Source of the DNA: Pholiota molesta | Taxonomy: Eukaryota > Basidiomycota > Agaricomycetes > Agaricales > Strophariaceae | Reading direction: 5' to 3' | Assembly: GCA_014925825.1 (NCBI GenBank) | Contig: JACGCK010000237.1 | Span: 1 to 62,946, forward strand | Length of the DNA stretch: 62,946 bases | In this document: in pieces, positions 18,893 through 30,303 of the stretch | How positions within the stretch are numbered: the stretch's first letter is position 1 | Layout of the letters: each line of letters starts with the position of its first letter | Notes under the pieces: model-generated | The model's input: the letters and a program-made list of their open reading frames with translations, nothing else | Told to the model about the DNA's origin: nothing | Databases searched by the model: none | Position numbers and translations under genes: made by a program

Positions 18893-20984
18893 GCGTTGGG
18901 TTTGCCTCAGCTGCTAGCCAATTTGTGCATCCGCTTGCCACTGCTCCGATTGTCGCCCCTCAATTTTCCCCTGCAAATCCCTCGTCGTCCTTTGTCACAC
19001 CGCTACGGGCCAAGCCAAATGCCACCAGCAATAGAACTACTCCTGCGCCGTTTAAGACTCCTTTTAAGTCAGGTATGCGCCCTCCTCCGGTACCTTCGAC
19101 ACTTGGGAAGAAATCCCAACTCGCAGAGACTCCTGCGCCTGTCAAGGATCGGCCAACCCAGGAAAGGCCTGCTTTGAATCCTCCTCACAGAAAGACGTTC
19201 TTTTCCATGAGTAAGCATTGATCTTGGATCTTGTGTTATTATTTAATGACGCATATATTTACGCAACAGCTTCTCCAATTGAAAGAAAAACACTTGCATC
19301 ATCTGGTATACGACCACAGCAACATGAAGATTATGAACTGGAAGATATGGGGATGTCAGTGATTCCTGAATGTATTCGCGAACCCCATAATGGACCAGCA
19401 ATATCACTATGCTCAATCAAATAACACCAGAAACTGCCTTGTATTATAGATTCCACACTACCGATTCATCACCGCCTCCGTCTACAATATCTGCACCCCA
19501 AACAAAGTTGGATCCTGATGAAGCATTAAAAGAACTACTTCGGCGAGGATGTAGCCTCGCAACGCAAGAGTGGGTGAATAATCACTGGTGTCTCATCCTC
19601 TGGAAGCTCACCAACATGGTTGCCCTAGACCCAGAAAAAGAGGCAAACCCGGATGAATCCTTTATCGGTAAGGACCTTTGCTCTGCACCCTCATCACCAC
19701 TTACTCGATTTTATTCATTGCTAGATATGAACGCGAGCTCAATGGGGGAAGTCAGCCCCCTCTTCGAAAGATCGTGAACCAGGATGTGCCAGCTGCGTTC
19801 CCTATGGTCCTCTGTGTGTCCAACATCCTCTGGCCGCCCGCAGATGATACGGAGGATGGGGTCCTGAAACTGACGGACAGGTGGTATCGCATCCGTGCAC
19901 AGGTGGACTTGCCGATGGCGAGGGCCGTGAAGAGAGGAGTTATAAAGGTTGGGAGGAAAATTGGGATCACTGGTGCTAGAGTGCGTCGTTTTCATCTTTG
20001 CAAGAGAAAAAATGCGCTAACCTTGCTACAGCTCTTGACAGAGAAAAAGGAGGCCACCGAAATTCTGGAAGCACCTAATTCCACACTTTTAGTGCTATCA
20101 GGAAATTCGTCGCATCTCATGCCCTGGCATGCGAAGCTAGGTTTTACCCATGGGCTGTGTATCTCTACTCTGCACAGTCTTACGGCCGACGGAGGGATTG
20201 TGGTGGTGCTGGACTTTGTCATTGTTAAGGTCCAGTCGCATCTTCTATTGCTTGGATATAGTTGTCTGATAGCTGCCTGCACTGGTAACAGGCTCACCCA
20301 AACACATATCTGGAATTAATCGTGGACAAGGATGGGAAGAAAGGCCGTATTCGGCCTAGAAATGAGGCTGAAGAGCTGCGGGTCAACGAGATCTGGAAGG
20401 TTTGTATTTTCCTTGAGGTTCGTTTTTACTCTGCAGCTAACATGATCGGCTGCAGAAACAACATGATACGGAGGCATCCAAGCTAAGAGAAGAGCAAGAG
20501 AAAAAGTTCGCTCAATTTGAAGGCTATATTGACCGTTTAGAAAGGAAGGCTGGAGTCAGTTGCAGAATATTAGAGAAAGCGATAGTGCGTTTCACTGAAG
20601 ATCAATCTATATTGCTGGATCACACTGATGGAGAATGTGCTATAGGCTATCCTCCAGACCATATTGACTCTTTATATGACGAGCTCGAATATCCCGAGAC
20701 AGCTGTGGACCTGCTAGCTAGTACCAGCCCTACCAACGCCGCGTGGCTATCACTCCACACCCGACGACAAAACGAGAAAGAACGTGAGCTGATCAGTGAA
20801 GAGATTGAAAAGGAGCTACAGGTTTGTTGCGCTCTCATCATCAAGCCTGTTGTTCTGCTGTTAAACTGACTATACCCTCCAGACAATATGTCCTCCATGC
20901 GAGGTCCGCTCGTTCCGCGTTCCCATTGTGCAAGACACGCGGACGCATCGTAAATCAGCGAACCGAAATGCACAACTGACGATC
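18893..20984 (+). pseudogene. BRH2: BRCA2/Brh2-like fragment: BRC-like motif, helical domain, OB fold, tower
   Basis: The piece opens with VGFASAASQFVHP, reminiscent of a BRC repeat, then a disordered region and SPIERKTLASSGIRP. The helical domain follows (ALKELLRRGCSLATQEWVNNHW), then OB1 (RYERELN, PMVLCVSNILWP, LTDRWYRIRAQVDLPMARAV), the LMPWHAKLGF segment, and a tower-like helical stretch ending near ICPPCEVRSFRVPIVQD. Introns are retained. Frame breaks occur before ITPETALYYRF (about 19405) and at the exon joint near 19670-19727. BRCA2 loads Rad51 in recombination repair. Here the 3' OB folds are absent and the frame runs into glycyl-tRNA synthetase sequence near 20985. Confidence 0.82.
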
Positions 20985-21345
20985 TGGGCCGGGCGCCAAC
21001 CAAAGTTTTGATTGTTCCCTTGAGTGCCCGGGAGGAGTTTGACCCGCTCGTCAAGGAAGTTTCTGCGTCATCCCCGCTCCAATCCTTGAGTCATTTCATC
21101 GCTAACATCAACCACTCTCCTTTTTCACCTTTTAGATCGGGCGTAATGCGGGCATTTTCTCGCGAGTGGATGATTCGGACACGTCCATTGGAAAGCGCTA
21201 TGCGCGTAATGACGAACTGGGTACGCCGTTCGGTGTCACCCTCGACTTTGCCTGTACTACCTCAACAAATTTTGTTCGCCATTATATTGAGTCTTGACGA
21301 TGCTGGGACAACACGTGACCTTGTTTATGCAACACATACCTTTCA
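20985..21345 (+). pseudogene. GRS1: Glycyl-tRNA synthetase fragment, C-terminal part
   Basis: PTKVLIVPLSAREEFDPLVKEVS is the start of the GlyRS anticodon-binding domain. An intron follows (acceptor TTTTAG near 21135), then GRNAGIFSRVDDSDTSIGKRYARNDELGTPFGVTLDFAC, split here only by description. The end of the domain is decayed by frameshift, with a stop near 21296. It probably belongs to the same original gene as 18531-18892, with the middle replaced by the BRCA2 piece. No functional domain set remains. Confidence 0.82.
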
Positions 21346-21347
21346 TT

Positions 21348-21399
21348 GTGGGAGTTGATCGCATTCAAATCCTACTGATTTGAATGCGATCACTCCCAC
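21348..21399. repeat. Hairpin with about 23-bp arms
   Basis: 21348-21371 and 21377-21399 are inverted copies differing by one base, with a five-base loop (CTACT). The hairpin marks the end of recognisable GlyRS sequence and could be the terminus of a mobile unit or a transcription-end hairpin. Confidence 0.8.
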
Positions 21400-21451
21400 G
21401 TTGTGTTTCTTCCCTGAGGCCTGAGGCCTAATATCCCCAATTATTCTTAAC

Positions 21452-21703
21452 AGGCAGTCCCATCAGCAGCAGGCCGCCGACCGCGCCGCGGGCGACCTGT
21501 CACCTCTCATCGTGCAATCCAGTATACACGCCCTCCGCGCCCAACACCTCCACCACCTCCCAGCTCCCCCGCAAGCGCAGCTTCACCGCCAACCCAATCC
21601 CAGCGGCCACCAACACCCGTCCTCATCCACCATCGCTACTTCCTCCGCCCCTACGAACGGTGGACTCAGGATCCTGGACAAAGTTACACCCCTCCGGTAA
21701 GTT
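21452..21703 (+). pseudogene. Exon-like His/Gln/Pro-rich fragment of unknown origin
   Basis: A plus-strand frame sits between a good acceptor (TTCTTAACAG) and a good donor (GTAAGTTC). It reads HQQQAADRAAGDLSPL, then a His/Gln/Pro-rich run, then GGLRILDKVTPL. The next possible exon (after TCCTCAG near 21760) hits a stop quickly in that frame. It is GC-rich like the mosaic around it. I do not recognise the gene. Confidence 0.35.
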
Positions 21704-22001
21704 CATGAACTTCATGTTGGTGCAAAGACAATGTTCCTGAATCTACATTGCTGTCCTCAGGCACGGCCCTCGGTGACTTGAGCGAGATTCAAGGAATCAA
21801 CCGGGAGACTCCTCGGCCAGCTCAACTTGAATAGTCAGCTGCTCATAGTGGTCTATAATGGCACTCACGATATTACCACATTGGCGATAAGACTCGATTT
21901 CAGAGGAATTCCGTGTAGCGCATATCTGTCTGCCTTGCTATCTTGCTTACCAGGGTATGTTATCCTTCTTAATCATGTTGTGTTAGCAAAGATCCTCACA
22001 G

Positions 22002-23296
22002 GTGACGTTTAAGGTCTTGCCTTTCATCCAACACAACCCCTCCTCGCGGCGGCACTTCATAACGGGAGTGTGCAGCTATGGAATTATCATATGGGTGTAT
22101 TGGTGGACAGATTTGAGGAACGCGAAGGTGTGTTGCTGACACGTCAGTCGATGTATTCGAAATCTTATTTAATCATCAGGGCCTGTAAGAGCTGTCGCTA
22201 TCTATCCCAGTCGAGTGTTGTTGGTCACAGGTGGAGACGATTATAAAGTCAAGGTTTGGGGTAAGTGGAATGACTTTGCTGCACCCCCTTGATCTAACCA
22301 TCACACAGACATCCGGCCTCAGAATCGTCGCTGTCTCTTCCTGCTACATGGTCATTTAGACTACTTGCGAACCGTTCAATTCCACCACGAAATGCCCTGG
22401 ATTGTAAGTGTTCATGCAATTTGTCAATTAGTATTGGGTCTAACACATTCAACAGCTTTCATGCTCGGATGACCAGACCATTTGTATCTGGAATAGTACC
22501 TCTCGCCAGTGCATCGCCATACTGATAGGTCACTCGCATTATTTGATGTCTGCACAATTCCATCCAAAAGAAGATCTCATTGTCTCTGCTTCGATGGATC
22601 AAACCGTTCGCGTCTGGGATATCTCAGGACTTTGCAAAGGCTCGCCAAATCAAGGAGGCCCAGGAAGTTCGAGCGGTCATGGTCCCGGAAATTTCGAAAC
22701 CTTTGATACCTTCTCCACCGTGAAGCACGTCCTCGAGGGTCACGACCGCGGTGTCAACTATGCCATGTTCCATCCGACACTTCCATTGATCATTTCGGCT
22801 GGAGATGACCGCGTCATCAAGATCTGGAGGATGAGTCAAACAAGAGCTTGGGAGGTAGATTCATGCCGCGGCCATTTCAACAATGTCTCCAATGCCCTCT
22901 TCCACCCCAAACACGAGCTGATCATCTCCTGCGGTGAGGATAAGACCATCAGGGTTTGGGATTTGGCCAAGCGGACCACTATTCAAATGTTCAGGAGGGA
23001 ACAAGACCGATTCTGGGTACTCGCCACCCATCCAAACCTCAACCTTTTCGCTCTGGACACGATAGTGGGTTGAGGAAGTGCATGATAATCTTGATCCTGA
23101 GGAGGGCGGTTGGGAACTTGACGCTGATGATGGCAAATTCCAAGATGCAGTTGAAGGCAGGGAGGCTGCTGTTAATGTTGAGGAGGAATTGGGCGCTGGA
23201 GCTACGCCTGGACCAAGTGAACCTGAGCTGTGGGTCAGGAACTCGCCTTTGGCAGTGGATCATGTGGCTGCTGGGTCGTTTGAGACAGCTATGCAA
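22002..23296 (+). pseudogene. COP1: Coatomer alpha (COPI) fragment, broken
   Basis: Exons separated by short introns encode the N-terminal WD40 propeller of alpha-[84 protein letters not shown] and [24 protein letters not shown] precedes GLAFHP where a lysine codon is expected. A one-base loss shifts FASGHDSG. The frame then jumps past the whole middle of the protein to ELWVRNSPLAVDHV and SFETAMQ, a segment from the C-terminal half. The sequence ends there, shortly before the Plavaka element. Functional alpha-COP (about 1200 residues) coats Golgi-to-ER vesicles. Confidence 0.88.
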
Positions 23297-23484
23297 GTGA
23301 GCCTTTTTCCATTAAACCCGGGAAGAGCACGTTTGGCTGATATCACCTTCATATTTTTCCCGAACCACATTTTCATCCTTCTTTCGTTTAATTACATGTT
23401 CATTAACTGGAATCACGCGTTACATTTTTCGTAGTTAGTTCATTTTTGACCCGTGTTACCCGTTACATGAACATATGGTCGAAA

Positions 23485-26400
23485 CACTACAGTATTTGTA
23501 GTATTTGGTTGGATGTGCAGGTCAAGCTCAACCCTATGTGCAATGTGCAGAAGCTCAGGATAAAGTAGATTCTAAAGATGATAATTGTGTTGGTATATGG
23601 TCAGAAACTGTTGCTTTTTCTAAAAGTTTATATTGATTTATCACGTCTGGCTTACAGGTAAGTCACACACTTGCAAATTAGCCGAGGCTGACATCCTTCA
23701 ATATTCTGACTTATCGCATCGTGATGCATGTCTCAATGGAATAACTCTTACGTCTACTATGACAGTGATCCCAGCAGTACATTCAACAATGTTTATTTTC
23801 ACTCTCTATCTTTCTGAGTCAGAGTCAGGCTTCAGCCTATGGTATCTGGAATCTGCCGCGGTCAAGGACAGCTGGCTGTTCTTGTGCTCATATTTTTCAT
23901 TGTTATGATCAATATTTCTTGCGTAACCGGGTGTGGCAGGACATTCACAGAGAGCAAGCACCTTTCTAGACACAAGAGGTCATGCACATTTGTTCAACAG
24001 CATCGCCAAAAGGCTCATGACATTCGTCAAGAGCAGGGACATGTCTACACCCACAAGAATATTCCGACACTTCCAGATCGCAAGAAAAGATTGCAGGTAA
24101 GCATTTTTGTCCTCTAGGAGCTCCATGGCTTGGGACTGAATATAAACTCTTAGCTTGCTTTTGCTGCTGCTGATACCTGTGCCAAGGAAGGCCCACAGGA
24201 CATTCAACCATTGACTCTAGATACATCTACACCTGCTGAAGTACCCGCTGAAGTGCATGATGACAACGCCCCAGGCCCTTCAACGCTATTTGATGACCAA
24301 ATGGACACCGACTTCACTGAGGCTGATGCTATCCTTGTACCAGACCCAATTGCGGTTCCAAATCTTACCAGGTCCGGACGTCCTCAACGCAACTGCAAAA
24401 CGCCCCTTCGCTTCCGAGACAACCTGCCTGAGCCAACTTCTATTCCATCCCAGTCTGTTGAACCTCCTCCACTAGCGTACCTTCAGTGTGTTATTTTGAT
24501 TGTTCGCGACCGCCTCATTACAACGACCAATTCTTTTGGTCTGTGGCGTGATTATCCACGACGACCTACACGAGATCCTGATTCATCACTATCTCTCAAC
24601 GACTTGGCTGCCAGTCCCCCATATATTCCAAGCCTTCGTCGTCAAGTGTCTACATCAGATTCAGCCAATACACCATACTGGCCTTTTCCCAATGCCACTC
24701 TCTACCATGTAATGCAATGGCTGAATAATGGAACCACAGCCAAGTCAGAAGCTCAAACAAATGAATTTGTTCATAAGGTCATTCTCTCGCCGGATTTTGC
24801 ACAGGAACATCTTCTGGGTTTTGATGCACATTGTGAAAACCAGCACCTTGACAATGCACTCTCAAAATCTTCCCTCCACAGTCTCTTTACTGAGAGTGTT
24901 GTCAATATTCTGGTTCCATCAGGGGTGGTCGCTACTCCTGCAAAGATTTTTCCTGTACCAGGCTTGCTCCATCGCAAGCTCACCTCTGTCATCCATGAGG
25001 CTTTCAATAGCTCATTATCGCATTTGTACCATTTCTCACCATTCAAATTATATCACCACTCTCCAATCACAAATAAAGAAGAACGGGTATTTGGCGAAGT
25101 ATACACTTCAGATGCCTTTCTAGAAGCACATGAGCAAGTCCAACGTCACTCACCACTCCCTCCTGATGATCTTAATTGCAAAAGAGAGAAGGTTGTAGCA
25201 GCTTTGATGTTTTCTTCTGATGCCACACACTTAACAAATTTTGGGAGTGCAAAAGCATGGCCCATCTACCTTATGCTTGGAAATCTTTCCAAATATGTTC
25301 GGGCTCAACCAAATTCTGGTGCAATGCATCATTTAGCATATATCCCCTCAGTAAGCTATTCCAAATATTTCTATATCTTGACCGTATTAACATGACTATC
25401 CTTAGTTACCAGATTCTTTCCAGGACTTCGCCTCAACATTTCATACCAAATGGAGCTCTCAAAAGCAGCAAGTCCTCACTCATTGTCGACGCGAGCTAAT
25501 GCATGGTGTTTGGAAAACAATTCTCGATGATGATTTCATTCATGCCTATACTTATGGGATTGTCATCGAATGCGTGGATGGGATAGAGAGACGTGTCTAT
25601 CCTAGGCTTTTTACTTATTCGGCGGATTACCCTGAGAAGTAAGTGGGATACTTTGATATATATCTATATATTGCTTACCTTTGACTGGGTTAGGGTTCTT
25701 CTTGCAACTATTCGAGATAATGGTGTTTGTCCATGCCCTCGATGCCTTGTTTCAAAGGCAAATTTGGATAGACTTGGCCTTTGTCGTGACATCGCTACTC
25801 GAATGAACCATCTTCGTACATTTATGTATGAAAAGGTCATTAATGCTCGGAAATTCATTTATAAGCATGCTAAACCTATCAATGGCGTCAATGTTGAGAA
25901 TATTCTCAAAGAATTTTCCTGTGTTCCAACTATCGTATGTGTCTTGTTGTCAATTTCTAAATCAATATATGAGCTTAACAAATCATAATTTTTTACTTTG
26001 CAGAATGCATTTGTTGAACGTCTTGGGGTAGACTTTAATCCTTCAAAAATGCTTGTTGTTGATCTTTTACATGAATTTGAGTTGGGTGTATGGAAAACCC
26101 TTTTTACTCATCTTATACGTCTGCTTTATGCGGCTGGACAGGGGTCTGATACATTGGTGGTCGATCTTGACAAAAGGTATGCATATTCTTAGTCTACTCT
26201 TGTACATTGTTGCCAACTCAACCTTTGTGCAGGTACCGTCAAATCTCTACCTTTGGTAATGGTACAATCCGGACATTTGCAGCAAACTCATCGGAAATGA
26301 AGAAGCTCGCTGCTCGCGATTTTGAAGATTTGCTTCAGGTATATCGCTGATTATAGTTATCCCACTCTTCAATCTTCTAATCACCATGACCCCTTGGCAG

Positions 26401-28469
26401 TGTGCAATTCCAACATTTGAAGGTCTTTTAGATGAACCACATAACCGACGCCTCATGAAATTGCTCTATCGAACAGCAGAATGGCATGGCCTTGCAAAAA
26501 TGCGCATGCATACTGAATCATCACTCATTTTACTTGAAGAATTGACTGCCGAGTTTGGTCTACTCATGCGTCAGTTTCGAGACCTAACATGCTCTCAATT
26601 TGCAACAATGGAACTCCCTCGTGAAACAGCTGCTCGAAATCGCCGTGAAATGGAGAATCTTGCTCGTATTGCACGTAGTAATCCGGTAAACTCTGCATCA
26701 ACAACCCAGCCTTCCATTACTCTTGAACCACCAGCGAACATTATTCTTGCTCCTATCACTACACCTGTGGTAGCTCCAACTTGTAAGCATCCAAATACTA
26801 TGTTTGACTGGTATAGCTATTAATATGAGCCTGTTGTATAAAAGTGCTATCAAAAGCATCCAATGGACGAAAACCAAAAATTCTCAATTTGTTGACGGTC
26901 AAATTCCACTTCCTTGGAGACTATGTCCAATATATTCGTCTATTTGGTACATCAGACTCTTACTCCACACAATTGGTGTGTAATCCTATTTTACAATTGG
27001 CAGCAAAGTATTCTCATTCAAATTGTTCATTTATAACAGGGCGAGCTGGCTCATCGTCTTGTAAAACGGTTCTATGGATTAACGAACAAAAAGAATGCTA
27101 CAGAACAAATTGGCAAGAAGTATAACAGAAAGCAGGCCCTACAACCCATTGAGTGCCATGAAACTGAAGAAGCAAGCAAAGGACGCCTTGAAGACCATCA
27201 CATTATATCTGCCTCTCGAAATCAACCTATCAATATATATGCATTCGTGCTCACCAATCCAAATGATCCAGCAAAAAAAGTAGGTACTCTACAGCACCCA
27301 ATTTAACGCAATTTTTTGATGAACATTGATCTTTTTAGAATTTTATTCCTTCACTGCAAAATCATCTTCTTGAACGTCTTCTGGGCCGCACCTTTGATGG
27401 AGATACCGATGACTTGTTTACATCTAAAGATCGGGAGACTGTTCGTCTTCGAAATTCAAGCATATTTCGGGTACGCACTGCGCGTATAAACTACACAACG
27501 TATGATCTGCGACGGGGATACGACACCATCAATCCACGTATTCACCCCTTTGTCATGGTATCATCACCCGAGACCGAGCCTAATTCACATCGCTTTTGGT
27601 ATGCTGCTGTCATCGGCATATTTCATGCAGATGTTCAGCACACTGGCCAGAATTCCAGGGACTTTCGCTACCAACGTATGGAGTTTCTCTGGGTTTGATG
27701 GTTAGGGGTTGTATCTGGTCATTCTGTCGGAAGGAAAAAAGCACGCTTACCAAAGCTTGGATTTATTCCTGACTCAGATGATTATGCTTTTGGATTTCTC
27801 GATCCTTCACTTGTTCTACGAGGCTGCCATCTTCTGCCAGCATTTGTTGATGGGAAAACAAATGATCTTCTGATTACAGAGGATGATTCTGAAGCAAGGC
27901 TGCCTGGTCAACGTGATGATTGGGCAAATTTCTACGTTGGAATGTAAGCTATATTCCAGTTATCTAAATCTTTCAACTTTTATCTTCTAACTAATTTCCA
28001 ATTCACAGATTTGTGGATCATGAGTCATGACATGCTAACAAGATACTTGGGAAATGGACTTGGTCATAAAGGCCAAGTCCTTCACACTGATACATCTGGA
28101 GCTGCTGACTCGGAAGAGGAAGATGACTCTGATCCCATGGATACCAACTCGAGTGATATGGGCATTGATTTGGATCCACAGACTAATACATGTAATATAG
28201 AGGACAGCAGAGATAGCGACGATGAAGATAGCGAAGATACTGGAGATGAAGATTGTGATGAAGACGATATTGGCTATGAGGAATTTTAATACAATCCACA
28301 AAAATTGGTGCAGCGTCCACAGGCAAGAATGAACATCGTAAAAGTAGAAATCAGCAACATATAGGTAAAAAGGGGGAATTACATATGTAAACATACTAGC
28401 CTATGTCACGGTGGGGATCGCAAGATAACCGATAATAACTTCAAGTTAACGATAAAAATTGGAGTAGTG
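23485..28469 (+). mobile_element. Plavaka-type (CACTA/CMC) DNA transposon
   Basis: The body is defined by a multi-exon Plavaka transposase at 23905-28289. Candidate ends are CACTAC at 23485-23490 and its mirror GTAGTG at 28464-28469. The ends share only the first six bases and no 3-bp target duplication abuts them, so these limits are provisional. The element lies just after the truncated coatomer-alpha fragment. Confidence 0.65.
23905..28289 (+). pseudogene. Plavaka transposase, one nonsense and one late frameshift
   Basis: The start is the ATG before ISCVTGCGRTF, a C2H2-like finger (C-x4-C ... H-x3-H). An acidic linker follows, then the Plavaka core: PFPNATLYHVMQWLNNG, KREKVVAALMFSSDATHLTNFG, RRELMHGVWKTILDDDF, CPRCLVSKANLDRLG, VDLLHEFELGVWKTLF and KFHFLGDYVQYIRLFG. 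At least eight introns are readable. In exon FLWV*WLGV (stop at about 27696-27698) a TGA stands where CGA is expected. Near 28018 an apparent 7-bp gain between FVDH and DMLTRYLG shifts the frame. The C-terminus is a run of acidic and serine residues. The transposase is therefore probably recently inactivated. Confidence 0.85.
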
Positions 28470-28476
28470 TCCATGA

Positions 28477-28504
28477 CATTAAGATTGGGGCCCCAATCTT
28501 AATG
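28477..28504. repeat. Perfect 28-bp palindrome
   Basis: The 14-bp arm CATTAAGATTGGGG is followed at once by its reverse complement, with no spacer. It sits 7 bp outside the candidate right end of the Plavaka element. Confidence 0.9.
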
Positions 28505-29167
28505 GTGTTTGCGCCCTCTAAACCCTCGACTCAACTGCACGTGATATGATTCGCAAGGATGACAACGACAACTACGGAGACGTGCAGGCAAGCTGACAAA
28601 TGACTGATCAGCGCTTGCATGGAGGCACGAATGGTATTTCAACTCCTACCAGCCTTGGATGCCTGCCCCCACCCTTTACCGCTCTTCCCTGATGCATCAG
28701 CCGCCAAACGCACCCGCCGATGCTCGTGAACGGTGACCCCTTCCCTTCGGCGTCACGGTTCGTCCTGGACGACAGTGTGCACTGTGTAATGGCTAGCAGA
28801 GATCTTGTCAGTGGCGGGCGGCATTGATCTGTACCGGACACGCTCACGCACGAGCTGCATGTGGGTCACCGCGAGGGGTGGCAGACCGAGGCAGGGTGGA
28901 CTGTGAAGGCGAAAGCACCGTCAAAGGCGCGGGCAGACGGGTGACAATTCAAACGGCGGCGCAGACACCTCATCGATGCGCAGCGCGTTCAAGTTCATGT
29001 TGGTGCTGGTCTCCTCAGCAGGCCCTCATCCTGCGCAGCGGCTCCACCCATCCGATCTCGTCTGCATTTAGCGCTGATGCACGTCGGCACGCCAGACGAT
29101 TTACCCAGCGAAGGTGACCGTATGCTTACGCCGCACCACAGTTGCACCATCGTCGATCGTGTGCTCC
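28505..29167. other. No gene called; possible minus-strand exon remnant
   Basis: On the minus strand a short frame at about 29168-29101 (DHLEHTIDDGATVVRRKHT) ends at a GTAAAT donor-like site. After CAG near 29074 a second short frame (DEIGWVEPLRRM) stops quickly. This may be a decayed host exon into which the hAT-like element inserted. The rest is GC-rich and shows nothing recognisable. Confidence 0.35.
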
Positions 29168-29175
29168 AGGTGGTC

Positions 29176-30177
29176 TAAGGCAGGACACGAGTATACTCGC
29201 GAGTCTCGCGGATCCTTACTCGCGAGTATTGAAGTACTAAAATCGCATACTTGGATCCGTACAAGTAGTTTCCCACGGATGACTCGGATCCGCGAGTATT
29301 TACTCACAAGTATTGGCAAGTATGCAAGTACTTGTTGCCTTACAAGTAGAGATGAGTACTTACAGGTAAACTTGCAAGTACTTGCAAAGAGTCATGTATT
29401 AAATAAATTGTATAGACTTATAGAACTCTAAAAGTCCTTTCGAACGATGCCAAGATTGTATTTTTAGCGTAAGAACTGACAAAGTTATTAATAATTTGAT
29501 TTAAGTAAGTACTTTGGGCGTCTAAAAACGCTTTTACCTGCAGTTCAAACGTTAACTGCCCGTACCTTTTGCAAACTTGCACATAAATAGAAGACATGTA
29601 GATCCACAGGATACAATTTAGACCTTAATATTTGAGCAACATTCGGGTGAGCTATAGTAGTATCTATGTTTTCTACTCTTTTTGACTACTTTAAAGACGC
29701 TTTTGCCTATGCTTCGTTTAATATAGCCATCGCCCTTTCGCAAATTGGGGTACAGTTAGATATTTAAACTACCTTTTTAACAAGCATATGACCATAATAT
29801 TTGGCTGAGAATTGATTGAGATATTACAAAATGCGCTCAACCACTGCATTGGCTAGTATTTTAGTTGTTTCTCACTCATTTCTCCACTGATTTTTGTCTT
29901 CTCTGAATTATACTACCCAGATATCACCATGTCAAATATTTCTCAGAGTCATAATTAGATAAAATTTAGCAATATGATTATTAGTGCCATAGAGAATTAA
30001 ATATATCAATATCCACAAGTACTTGCACAAGTATTTGCTATCCCGGAAATCCATACTCGGATCCGGACATACCCGTGGGAACGAGTGATCCGGATCCGCG
30101 AGTCAGTATACTTGCAAGTATTCCCACGAGTTGACTCACAGGTACCTGCGAGTAGACACTACTCGTGTCCAGCCTTA
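29176..30177. mobile_element. 1002-bp hAT-like non-autonomous element
   Basis: Ends TAAGGCAGGACACGAGTA and TACTCGTGTCCAGCCTTA are inverted with one mismatch. AGGTGGTC abuts both sides (29168-29175 and 30178-30185), an exact 8-bp duplication as hAT elements make. About 200 bp at each end is dense in GCGAGTA/AAGTACTTGC-type subterminal motifs in both orientations. The middle is AT-rich without an ORF. There is no transposase. Confidence 0.88.
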
Positions 30178-30303
30178 AGGTGGTCGTGTTCGCACCTGTA
30201 TATATTATTTACATGATTGAATTGAATTTGAAATTGTTACCAAAAAAAAAAACCTCAAGACTTAGACAAGTTTCTGCCATGCATAGATGGCCCTCAAGCC
30301 AAG

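Noticed and set aside
17885..23296. Helitron as the carrier of the gene fragments
   Set aside because: Fragment capture with introns fits, but no Rep/helicase, no 5' TC and no 3' CTRR end with a hairpin could be placed.
24211..25395. Stand-alone 394-residue gene
   Set aside because: It is one exon of the Plavaka transposase; flanking exons continue the domain.
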